NCBI RefSeq assembly: GCF_910596095.1 | Contig: NC_056544.1 | Span: forward strand, 6,216,655-6,280,654 | Direction of reading: 5' to 3' | Length of the DNA: 64,000 nt | Origin: Thunnus maccoyii | Taxonomy: Eukaryota > Chordata > Actinopteri > Scombriformes > Scombridae | Part shown: piece by piece, positions 1 to 9,779 of the stretch | Numbering within the stretch: the first letter of the stretch is position 1 | Layout: the number at the start of each line of letters is the position of its first letter | Position numbers and translations under genes: made by a program | Notes under the pieces: model-generated | Told to the model about the DNA's origin: nothing | The model's database searches: none | The model's input: only the letters and a program-made list of their open reading frames with translations

Positions 1-636
1 AAATATTTTGATTTATTTAAGCATGCTTCATCATTACTGTTTGTTTTGACCATTGAAGCTAATCAACATTAATTCGACTGAGAAAAAAATACTTGTTGAT
101 TAAATGATGGGTCTTTTTCTTTTTTCTATTTTTTTTTTTTTTTTTTTTGAGGTTTTTTATCATCTCAGTAGTGTTCCATATGGTTGAAGTATGTATGTTT
201 TAGTGTCAAAATGCTATTTTCCCATGTGACCTGACGTAGGTTTCTGTTTCAAATGGAAATGCCCACTCAGTCGTTAGTACTCTCAGGTGTTTGCTCTGCT
301 GTTGGAGCAGACACACCCTCCATGCTTATTGTACACTGTCAGTGAGACATGAAGAACCCTTTAAATGTGCTCAGCAATTGATAAATATGAAAATTGATAA
401 ATATGATCTCCACAATGTCCTCTAATGTGTTCCCACCTAACTCCCAAAAACATGTACATTAATTTGGCTCTATGTTTATGACAAATGTTAAATTATTTTT
501 TGTAACATGAAATAATGTAACCATCACTAATAACGATGGTGTGTCAGAGGATTCTTTACTCTGATAGATTTGTGAGATAATAATTGAGAGTATTTAATCA
601 AAGTTGTAACTGTAAATGTTTGTGCGTATTTTTTAG
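1..636. other. AT-rich non-coding stretch
   Basis: No convincing coding frame, RNA gene or recognisable mobile element. It contains a T-homopolymer near 130-148. If the exon beginning at 637 is real, this would be intron of a plus-strand gene that starts outside the window. Confidence 0.4.
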
Positions 637-795
637 GACAATGTAGACCGAGGCCCAAACATTAAGAGATCTGCTGCCAATGTCTCCATCATGGCTGAAA
701 GTGAGGATGTAAACATGGTGCTATTCCATTCTTGTGAAGTCAAGGTCATCCTTGTCTTGCCGAGTACTGAGTGTTGGCCTGATCCACTACTTTAA
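637..795 (+). CDS. Possible 3'-terminal exon of an unidentified gene
   Basis: A T-rich tract ending in AG (acceptor at 635-636) is followed by a phase-0 open frame of 52 codons to a TAA at 793-795. It starts D-N-V-D-R-G-P-N-I-K-R-S-A-A-N-V-S-I-M-A-E-S-E. An AATAAA poly(A) signal lies at 1012-1017, about 220 bases after the stop, as expected for a last exon. I do not recognise the protein; the second half (after about codon 30) looks less protein-like and could be readthrough into non-coding DNA. It may be a chance frame. The rest of the gene would lie to the left of the window. Confidence 0.25.
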   Translation, partial: DNVDRGPNIKRSAANVSIMAESEDVNMVLFHSCEVKVILVLPSTECWPDPLL

Positions 796-1689
796 TTGTA
801 TGGCTTGCTGTATGTCGTCCAGGTTGGTTACTCAAAAAGCGTGAATACTTCACTAAATGTGGATGGAGAAAAATTGACACTTTCCTCAAAAATTGAGCTA
901 TAAACTACAGAAGTAGCGTAACACACAAGCATTTGTGTTAAGCTGTTACAGTCATAATTTTGGTCTTAATATCCTTCACTGAGCTGTCATAATGGGATTT
1001 GCAATGTGCACAATAAAAAAAGATACACTTATGGCCATCTTTTAAACTTGTTTATGTTCATAATTTGTCTTACTGTATATATTATTTTGTGTTAGCAGTG
1101 AGAATGTAAGACAACTTGGAAATTCATATTCACAGTAAAATGTTCTGAGACACATAGTTGAAAGTGTTTTTGTAGAATACACCTTTTCCCTAGTAGAAAA
1201 ATGTGGTCATGCTAACTAACACCATTATCATGTTAGATGTATTCATTTTTGAGTACAATGACATTTCCAAAATGTATTTGAGTTTTTTTAGATGATTTAA
1301 TTTCTAGTAGTGTCAACATTAACGTTTTGGTAGGTAAATTTGAAGAAGATATGTGAAAACAAAGAAATAGAATGGTTTTGGGTCACATCAGCTTTTGAGT
1401 CTATTCACCTTAGCAGGAGTAGTTATATTAACATTTAAAAATGAGGAAATATAGCAGCAAAAGTATGTGTAGTTCACTTAATTCTTTAACATACATGAGC
1501 ATGACTAAAGCAGTTGTTTCAATGCAATATTTTGTCTTTGAAGATTATTGTTAATTAAATATTAATTAAAAATTAATATATACATTAAATAACTAAAAAT
1601 TAAATGTTGTGTATGCTATATATTCCCACTTAACATGGCATAGAAAATTATTAAAATACAAATTATTCCATCATTTATTTGAAAATATT
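796..1689. other. AT-rich intergenic DNA, nothing recognised
   Basis: AT-rich sequence with no coding frame of interest. A run of TAATTAAA-type motifs lies around 1550-1600. If the exon at 637-795 is real, the first ~220 bases are its 3' UTR. Confidence 0.4.
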
Positions 1690-2225
1690 GTGTTAAACTG
1701 ACAGAAATCTCTGGTCAGACTTGGGTCAGTGACACATTTATATTGTGTCAGGTGTACTCATAACTTTCATGTTACTGTACTGGAAAGTTTTGTGTGCAAG
1801 TCATTTCCAAAAAACTTTTGAGTTGAGTGAGCAAAGTGGGATTTTGCTGAAAAAATAAATATTTTAGTTTAATTTGACATGAAAGTTACAAGATATAAAT
1901 GTTGTTTGCAAATAAAATGACTGAGATGTGACACATTTTATTTGTGTTACGTAAAAAAGAAAATAATCATTCAGTAAGCTGTTATATAAGATATATATTC
2001 CCTGTTAAAATTACATAAAAATTCAAACTCTACAAACACAAATGATTTCATGCATGATTAAAAAAGTTGTTGAACTGACAGAAATTTCCAGTCAGATGAG
2101 GGTCATGTGACACATTTAATTTCTGTCAGGAGAACTTTCATGTTACTGTACTGGCCTAAACTACAAGTTTTGTGTGCAAGCCCCCATAAACTTTTAAGTA
2201 CAGTGAGCAAACTGGGGTTTACAGT
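1690..2225 (+). repeat. Diverged local direct duplication (two ~165-bp copies)
   Basis: Two copies in the same orientation, about 1690-1853 and 2058-2225. Both contain, in order, ACTGACAGAAAT, GTCAG, GTGACACATTTA, CTTTCATGTTACTGTACTGG, AGTTTTGTGTGCAAG, AACTTTT and GTGAGCAAA. Small indels separate the copies. The family is unknown; it may be a local tandem duplication or two copies of one short interspersed repeat. Confidence 0.65.
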
Positions 2226-2231
2226 GTATAA

Positions 2232-2437
2232 TTTCTCTCTCTGTGTATGTGTGTTTGCACATAACTTGACCCTTTGAGTTATTCTTGGCTGTGTGTTTAC
2301 TGCTATGTGATACGTGAGACCAAACTAATAAACAAACAATATCCAATCAGGCCCAGCTGTGAAATTGTATTTAAAAAAGCCTTTTCCCTTGTCAGTAATG
2401 GATGATTGAATGACATGTGACAGACAGGGATGGATTT

Positions 2438-2440
<3 letters not shown>
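2232..2440 (+). repeat. Copy 1 of a 205-bp direct repeat flanking the kinase locus
   Basis: This stretch matches 9418-9632 along its whole length, in the same orientation and with only scattered differences. It begins near CTCTGTGTATGTGTGTTTGC and ends at GGGATGGATTTATTGTGTG. Both copies run into a TG microsatellite. The copies lie about 7.2 kb apart, on either side of the Pim-like kinase and its pseudogene. It may be the 3' end of an interspersed element ending in a simple repeat, or the mark of a segmental duplication. Confidence 0.75.

Positions 2441-2523
<83 letters not shown>
2440..2523. repeat. (TG)n microsatellite
   Basis: About 42 uninterrupted TG units. On the minus strand they create a spurious His-Thr repeat frame, which is not a gene. 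Confidence 0.97.
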
Positions 2524-2524
<1 letters not shown>

Positions 2525-3570
2525 CTCTGACACCTTGAACTTTTCATATTATCAGTCATTAGTGAGAGTGCAGTTCAGCCAATTTATATGTGATTTCTGA
2601 CTAACTCTTAAAATAGCCAACAAAAAACAGACTACAGGATGTGACAAGATAATTAAGAGTGCCTGTAATTCTGGTGCATCATGTCATTTCATGACATTAT
2701 GACAAGTTCAGCATCTACTGTATGTACACAATTATTATATTCACTAAATTAAAGACTGTTAAACATAATGTATGATATTTTATTAATGTTTTCTCTGTCC
2801 ACACTGGAGCTCTGCTTAAATTATCTATCAATTTAAACCTTAAAGAAAATCATCTTGTGTACCTTGTGTAATGTCCATAAGGTATACATCTAGTCAGATT
2901 GTACAAATACATTGATGTCAGGAGCTCTGTATTAATTTATACATACTGTATTATACATTTGAGGCAGTTAAATGTAGGCTGAAAGATTACTTGTCTCTGT
3001 CTGTCTTTGCCAGTCATAAAGCCTGGAGTAGCTCTTTCAGAACTTTTATATCAGCTCTAAGGTTTTTATATTTTGGAAATGTATCTGTTTTAACATTTAA
3101 ATAACAGTAGTTCATCATTAAAATACTCATCTGAAGGTTTCCACTATTGAACTTACTTTATTTTTTCTTTGGACTTTGCTTTCATGTAAAGTTTTTATTT
3201 TCAGATGTTCTTTCAGTTGGATTTCTCAGATGATCATTTACTGTCATCATACCTATTATGCTGGTGAAATCATAGCTGCTTACATTTTTTGCTGAGGTTT
3301 TAAACAGACAGCTTCCAGCTGATTCTTTAAGAAATAAAGAAGTGTGAAATGTTTCATCACAAGATGTGCTTAACCGTAAGTGGTCACAATGTACTTCTGT
3401 TTCTACATGAGTAAAATAAACCAGATATATCATAGCTTTAAACATGTTTGACAGAAAAAAATAGCCTGACTTATGCTTAGTACATTTCTTTTTCTGTTCT
3501 CAAGAAATGTCTCGTAAACACGCTCACAGTGCTCTAACACAGCCTTACTTAAAATTCACACCACCATGTC
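2524..3570. other. AT-rich intergenic DNA, nothing recognised
   Basis: No supported gene. The short minus-strand frame at 3182-3445 has no splice context or recognisable motif. Confidence 0.4.
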
Positions 3571-3577
3571 AACTGAA

Positions 3578-3733
3578 GGTCAATTTATTTGTAGATCGAA
3601 CATCAGCTTTAGTTCTTGACCCAGTCCAAGCTCTCTAAGAGGACGAGGAAAAACTTCCCAAAATCCCGAGCCTATATGGAAATTGGAGAGATTCCCTCTG
3701 CACGGAAGGCTGGGTGGCTTCATGATCCATTTT
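3578..3733 (-). repeat. 3' tail of a teleost interspersed element
   Basis: Read on the minus strand, this holds a GGGAAGTTTTTCCTCGTCC segment and later ATAAATAAATTGAC. That layout is familiar from the 3' ends of common fish retroposon-like repeats, which end in a GGGAGTTTTTCCT box and an ATAAAATTGA tail. It continues directly into the module at 3734-3993. The assignment rests on recall. Confidence 0.45.
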
Positions 3734-3993
3734 TGTTGCTGTGTTTTTTCCAGTTTCCTCCCTGGTATTAATGTTCCATTTCTGAGGATGCAGCAGGGCA
3801 CACAGCAGACAGTGATGGAGGTCAGGTGGGCTCCAGCGCATCTCAGCAGAGAGAGAAATAGTGACAGCAGGATCCTATGCAGAGAACAGACATCACAGAG
3901 TATTGTTCAATGCTGTTTCCTGCAATGTGGAGATTGTGTGGTGCTTTCCTGACTGTGACAATGTGGGGCGGTGGGAGGAACAAACCTGAAGGC
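3734..3993 (-). repeat. 260-bp module, copy 1 (brackets the kinase pseudogene)
   Basis: Near-identical in order and orientation to 4546-4811. It runs from TTGTTGCTGTGTTTTTTCC to GAACC/AAACCTGAAGGCC. On the minus strand the second copy opens as a short frame with a signal-peptide-like start (M-H-G-I-L-L-S-L-F-L-L-L-L-R-C-A-G-A). In copy 1 that frame is less intact. No gene could be recognised. It joins seamlessly to the pseudo-exon at about 3994. Confidence 0.75.
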
Positions 3994-4545
3994 CTCGATG
4001 TCCCAGTGAAAGACACCCTTGGCGTGCATGTCAATGGCTGCATCCACCAGCTGCCTCAGGATCATCTGAGATAGAGAGACACAGACATACAGTAGCTGAG
4101 AGGGACTGTAAGGCAGTACTTTCTCCAGATTCCCATAATGTCTAAAATAACATTATAGGGGCAAAAATTTACAGAACAGTTCCTCAAACTTAAAATACTG
4201 CTGAACTATCAGTCTCAGTTGTATTTCAGAAGAACTGGATTGAGATTGACTAACATTAGCATGTTCCTGGCTTGCTATCATGTCAGCTGTTATCTTGCCA
4301 ACTACAGTAGTTTACCAGTCTAGAAGGGATATCGTGGCAGATTATCCAACTGATTCTGGTGGACATGCAGTCTTGAGCATAACGGCCAACTTGAGAATGA
4401 CGTCAAACAGCCTCCCATTGCAAACCTAAAGAATACAAATGTATACATGTTGAGTGGTAAATGAGGTTCAATTGAGGTAATCCAGGCAGTATTTGGTTAC
4501 CTATAAAAAGTATTTGCAAATGCAAATTGATTACATATTTTTTGT
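3994..4545 (-). pseudogene. Partial, broken copy of Pim-like kinase exons 5-6
   Basis: Duplicate of the neighbouring kinase gene: 3994-4290 matches 5484-5745 (start of exon 6 plus intron 5 sequence) and 4315-4535 matches about 6088-6313 (start of exon 5 plus intron 4). About 340 bases between those parts are missing. The copy is dead: exon 5 sequence has an in-frame TAA at 4342-4344, the HRD catalytic motif reads H-W-D, and exon 6 is cut after GACATCGAGG, where it fuses to the 260-bp module. Intron sequence is kept, so this is a DNA-level tandem duplication, not a retrocopy. The remaining kinase exons are absent. Confidence 0.85.
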
Positions 4546-4811
4546 TGTTGCTGTGTTTTTTCCAGTTTCCTCCCTGGTGTTAATGTTCCATTTCTGAGGA
4601 TGCAGCAGGACACACAGCAGACAGTGATGGAGGTCAGGTGGGCTCCAGCGCATCTCAGCAGGAGGAGAAACAGTGACAGCAGGATCCCATGCAAAGAACA
4701 GACATCACAGAGTATTATTCAATGCTAACTGTTTCCTGCAATGTGGATATGTGTGTGGTGCTGTCCTGACTGTGACAATATGAGGTGGTGGGAGGAACCA
4801 ACCTGAAGGCC
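4546..4811 (-). repeat. 260-bp module, copy 2 (between pseudogene and kinase 3' end)
   Basis: Second copy of the unit at 3734-3993. It ends in CCTGAAGGCC immediately before the kinase poly(A) signal. Together the two copies show that the duplicated unit was module plus kinase fragment. The minus-strand frame 4497-4694 (65 codons, hydrophobic start) lies within it; its coding status is doubtful. Confidence 0.75.
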
Positions 4812-4812
4812 T

Positions 4813-4818
4813 TTTATT
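4813..4818 (-). terminator. Poly(A) signal of the Pim-like kinase gene
   Basis: AATAAA on the minus strand, 33 bases beyond the TAA stop. This implies a very short 3' UTR. Confidence 0.6.
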
Positions 4819-4851
4819 GAAGAGGAGGGCTTAGATGGGTGGAGGGCTGGA

Positions 4852-7800
4852 TTATGTGAGGGCAAGGAAGGACTGTAGCTCCTGCAGAGTGGCACGCTCC
4901 ATTGGGTTTCTGGCCAGACACATGTCCAACAACATCTTGCAGTCTAAAAAGTAAGAGCAAAAGCAGGAGATCAAGGTTTAAGGGGGCAGCTACAGTACTC
5001 TGTGAGGGGAAAAAAAACATATTTGCTTTCCAGAGGAAGATACTGTCTGGTATGAAACTGTGTCTTACCTTGGGACAGCTCACTGTCGATTTTAATGTGG
5101 TGGTGGATGAAGCCTGATGTTGAAAAATACTCTCTATCATTCAGCAACGAATAGAAGAGTGCGCCCAGCTGCCAAACCGTGGTGGGACGAGCCCAGTATG
5201 TGCGGCAATCAAACCACTCTGGAGGGGAGTATGCAGGGGTACCTAGAACACACAGCAACAGAGAAATGGAGGAAGACAAAGACAGAAAGTGAGAGAGAAT
5301 GAGAAGGGGGCTAAGCTTTCTTTATACATGAAAGTTATTATTCTAAAAATTGGCTAATGGATGTCATACCACAGAAGGAATGGAAAGATGTCTTTGTTGA
5401 GAAGCTGCCACAGCCAAAATCAATCACCCGGAGTCTTGGGGCACCAGTTGAAGAGCGCTGAATCAGGGTGTTTTCTAACTTGATGTCCCGGTGAAAGACA
5501 CCCTTGGCGTGCATGTCAATGGCAGCATCCACCAGCTGCCTCAGGATCATCTGAGATAGAGAGACATAGACATACAGTAGTTGAGAGGGACTGTAAGGCA
5601 GTATTTTCTCCAGAATCTTGGCATGGTGGAAAAATGTCTAAAATAACATTTTGGGGCAAGAATTTACAGAACACTTCCGCAAACTTTAAACACTGCTGAA
5701 CTGTCAGTCTCAGTTGTCTCTCTAGCATGTTCCTGGCTGGCTATCACACCAAATGTGATAAATGTAACTTTTCAGTTGTGGTTTGAACCAAATCAAACAA
5801 GCTTTAGACTGCAGCCTAAAACACACTGAAAAAGTCAAATGAAATTCAATCAAGTGTTGACCTTGGTTGCAGTTTTAGCCAGAGTGACCCTCTCATCAAG
5901 TAAGCTCTGCTCTAAAGGATGCCAAGAACTGCCTTTCTACACACACATACACAGAAGCATCCTCCATATAGCCTCAGTACCTTAGCCTCATGTTCCGGCA
6001 GGGAGCCTCTGTTGATTTGGACGTACTTGTGAAGGTCCAGGGAGTAGGCTGGTCTTTCCAAAACCAGGATTAACTCATGTTCAAGAGCATACCAGTCCAG
6101 AAGGGATATCGCGGCGGATTGTCCAACTGATCCTGGTAGACCTCCAGTCTTGAGCATGAGGGCCACCTCCAGAATGATGTAAAACATCTTCCCATTGCAA
6201 ACCTCAAGAAAACAAATGTAGACATGTTGAGTGGTAAATGAGGTTCAATTGAGGTAATCAGGCAGCATTTGTTAACCTATAAAGTGTATTTGCAAATGCA
6301 AATTGATTACATATGAATGTCACTTTTAGGAGAAAGGATTAAAATATAAGCAGCTGCAGAACTCATAGCTTGTCTGTTTTGCTCATTTACATTAGAGCAG
6401 TGAAAAAAAAGTTCAACATTCAGGGAAAAATTCTAGTATCAACAGTTTGTGTTTGACATTAGATAAAATCACTCACCACTCGTTCGCGCCTCACCATATC
6501 CCTGGGAACATGCTTGATAGCCACCTGCAAGACAGAAATACAAGTCCTTTGGTTGGCACTTTCTGAAGTTGTGGTGATGGTATAACGTGTGTATGAACAT
6601 GTGTTTGTAAGACTTACTGGTAAAGAGTCTTCTTTACGGAAGCCAGCATACACTGAACCGAAGCCTCCCGAACCGATCGGAGCTTGCTGGACATACTTGT
6701 TCTCAAATTCAGCTACACACAAACACACACAGGGAGATTTATTTTACTTCTTCTGACATTTTTACTTCCAACCCTTCTCCTAACCAATTCTGATTTTAGT
6801 ATGAACCATAACCCTGAATACAAAGGCCAGACTAAAAGTAATCTCTTGTAGAAGGTGCAGGCAGAGTGTCTTCACTTAGCTTACACAGCAGTAGCAGCAC
6901 ACAAACTAATCTTTCTCTAACTTTCTTTCTATCAACCCACCTCTACTAGTGCTTCCTGAGGAGGCCATCTCAAAGACTTTCTGCTCTTCCAGGGAGGCGT
7001 TGTTAAAGATATGGCTGATGATCACTTTCTCACTGGATCCACTAGAGCTGGATCCAGTAGAGCTAGAGCTGGATCCAGTAGAGCTAGAGCTCGATCTTGT
7101 AGAACTGGATCCAGTAGTGCTGGATCCAGTAGAGATGGATACATCAGCACTGGATTCAGTGGGGCTGGACACAGTGATGCTGGTGCTGTCGCTACACCTC
7201 ATCCTTTTTGCTGATGTCCCTGCGTCGACACTGGCCTCTCTCTTGCCCCACTGTTTCATGAAATTCTCCACTGATCCTTCACTAGGCCTTGCTTTTTTCC
7301 TGGGCATCTTTCCATCATCACTAGCCCTCCTCTTCCTCACATTAACACCCTCCTGCACCTTGTTGCAGGGTTCAGTGGAGCAGGTGATGTTGCAAACCTT
7401 GATCTTTTTCATGGGTGCAACATCACTGTCCTCCCTTTTTCTCTTCCTCACATTGAAATCCATGTTGTTCTCTACAAATGAGAAAAACCCTGTGAACAAC
7501 TTCCTGTACTGCACACGCTTCATATGCATGATGACCTGTCGGGGTTGTGCACTTTGACATAAGAAACATATAATGAACTTGGTGAATAATTATATCAGTA
7601 CTGAACAAGAGATGATGACAATAAGGGGAAGAGCAAAGTAAATAAACAAATACAAGACTTCAACCCCTCTCAGATGTGCACCTTGTAAGTTAATGTGTGG
7701 GCAAGTTTAACTGTCAGTCTCATGTTTGAATAAGCCCCTGAGTCACTTTTCCATCAAAGTCTAGATCAGACTTAACATTATTTTTTAACACATTCAACAC

Positions 7801-8530
7801 ATCTTGTCAGAATTGAATGCCGTCACATAAATGTAAAAACTGCAGCAGCATAAAGTGAGAGGTATTGATATTATTTTTTTTGACAAATTTAATAAAATGT
7901 ATTTATTAAACCAAAAAATTCTGTGCATTTTAAGTTAGCCAACCATGCCAACCAAAATGTGTTTTCAAAGACTTTTTTCCCTCCTTCGTGTATAAAAGGC
8001 AGGAAACTTAAGACATAATCATCAGACCATCAGTCATCTTAAACATAGTTTGGTTGGTGAGATGATGATAATGGTGGATGAGAAAATAAGTTACAATAGG
8101 AGTTCTACTGGTGGTTTGATTAGACTAGTGAGAAGCAGGGACTGTGTATCTCTGTAAGATAAGTTTTAAAACCCATCTCTTTATATCATTATTTTCTGAA
8201 CAGCAGTGTGTTATAAACCCTCCACTAAAGCTGGACCTAAATGTTGGACCGTTACCTGACAGAATTGCCTTGTTTGAACCAAAAGTTTTTATTTTATAGT
8301 TATATCATTATATTCAGGTCAGCAACTTTTTCTATCAAGTTACAGCACAGATGTACATTACAAATAAGTTTTCAGCATTTAAATAAAACTCTCACCAACA
8401 GGACTCTTATGTACAACTCCAGGCACTAAATCAGAAATGATACCCACACCTGATAAATCATATGGATTGCCACAACTTCACACTTACCTCGATCTTTTGT
8501 CATGAACTTTTGTGTAGACGTAGAAGACAT
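4852..8530 (-). CDS. Pim-like serine/threonine protein kinase, 8 exons
   Basis: Exons in transcript order: 8488-8530, 6941-7471, 6618-6712, 6477-6524, 5981-6202, 5370-5550, 5069-5242, 4852-4943. Together they are 1386 bases, 461 aa, all with GT/AG junctions and matching phases. Residues 15-191 form an N-terminal extension with two Lys/Arg-rich segments (V-R-K-R-K-R-E-D-S-D and V-R-K-R-R-A-S-D-D) and a Ser-Thr-Gly repeat. The kinase domain follows: glycine loop G-S-G-G-F-G at 205-210, VAIK lysine 227, Pim-type hinge L-E-R-P, HRD with D335 and N340, DFG at 357-359, SPPEW near 379-383. All catalytic residues are present, so it should phosphorylate Ser/Thr substrates. The basic extension suggests nuclear location (inference). 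The first exon was chosen because ATG at 8528-8530 plus 14 codons ends in G/GTAAGT and joins in phase to AG/AGAACAACATGG. Fish genomes hold many such pim-2/pim-3-like genes; the exact paralogue is unresolved. Confidence 0.88.
7035..7165 (-). repeat. Coding minisatellite in the kinase N-terminal extension
   Basis: Imperfect units of about 15-24 bases built on AGCTGGATCCAGTAG, repeated at least six times. On the coding strand they give a Ser-Ser-Thr-Gly-Ser repeat just before the kinase domain. The repeat also keeps antisense frames open. Confidence 0.8.
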
Positions 8531-9417
8531 GACGTAACTGTTTCGAACGAGATTCATTTGACGATACAAGCACCTGCAGATAACTGAAGAGTGTGCACTG
8601 ATCAGAGTGTGAAAAACAGTAACATACTAACTGCATTTGGAATGGAATGATGCCATGACTGTGACATCATAATGCTGAAGAATCCGAAGTAACAAAGTCA
8701 AAGAGCAGGCAAAATTCCATATTTTTATTTGAGTTAAGGTGCCTAATTTCATCCTGTGTGGAGTGTGTTTCCCCCTACCACAGTAACTACAGTCCCACTT
8801 TACCACTGGTCTTCATATTTGGAATAAAGTCTCATCTGGAGAGACATTTAGTGTATCTCTGCTTTTGTGCAGCGTGGACGTGCAATGTGTGGACGTTGCT
8901 GTTGCATATACCACTGACCCCCATGTTGTATTTAGTCTTTATTTTTGGGGCATTCTGGCAGAATGGAGGCCTTTAAGGTTCATCTTTGTGTACTATACAA
9001 AAAGCAACTTCTCTACCTCACCCAAATGTAACATCTTTTTGCAGTATTCCAGCTTTTTTCAAATTTCTGAGTTATGCACATGAAACCATGCAAACAGAAA
9101 CATACCTGCTTTCTTACTGTATTGTTCTAATAAAAGCCAGGTATTTCAGTGACCTGCTGATCTTAACCCCAGACAGTGAAGTCAGTAACAGTATATATAT
9201 ATCTAACTGAGATAATAGATTTTAATCAGGAAGAAATACAAAATGAAAGGAATTCAAACATAAAAATGAATAATTTATTCAAAGGCTTCACTGTAATGAA
9301 TCCAAATTATATTCGAATATCAACATTTTAATTAACTTAATAGTTTTAATAATTATTACACTGTTACATTTTAAATGGTTTAAAATGAAAACTTCCACTT
9401 TTTTTCACCAATTTTAA
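8531..9417. other. 5' flank of the kinase gene; nothing else recognised
   Basis: Upstream of the kinase start on the minus strand. No clear TATA box or second gene was seen. Short plus-strand frames here lack splice or motif support. Confidence 0.35.
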
Positions 9418-9632
9418 CTTTCTCTGTGTATGTGTGTTTGCACATAACTTGACCCTTCTATTTATTCTTGGCTGTGTGTTTACAGTCATGTGATACGTGA
9501 GACCAAACTAATAAACAAACAATATCAAATCAGGCCCAACTGTGAAATTGTGTTTAAATAGGGTCCTTTCCTCTTGTCAGTAATGGATGAATGAATGAAA
9601 TGTGACAGACAGGGATGGATTTATTGTGTGTG
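9418..9632 (+). repeat. Copy 2 of the 205-bp direct repeat
   Basis: Matches 2232-2440 in the same orientation, and ends in TGGATTTATTGTGTGTGTTGG where its TG tract is short and interrupted. See the first copy. Confidence 0.75.
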
Positions 9633-9779
9633 TTGGTGTATGTGTGTGCACATGGATGGACACAGTGGCTTACGATCACATTACTGTACGTGTGTGAGTG
9701 TACACATATCAGTACATGTGTGTCTGTGAATTTTGTATCTGTTTCATATATTGATGTCACATCTATATACAGTATATAC

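Noticed and set aside
2303..2533. His-Thr repeat protein frame on the minus strand
   Set aside because: Translation of a (TG)n microsatellite; no gene context.
6949..7557. 202-codon plus-strand frame antisense to kinase exon 2
   Set aside because: A shadow kept open by the GGATCCAG minisatellite; the minus strand has the spliced, domain-bearing gene.
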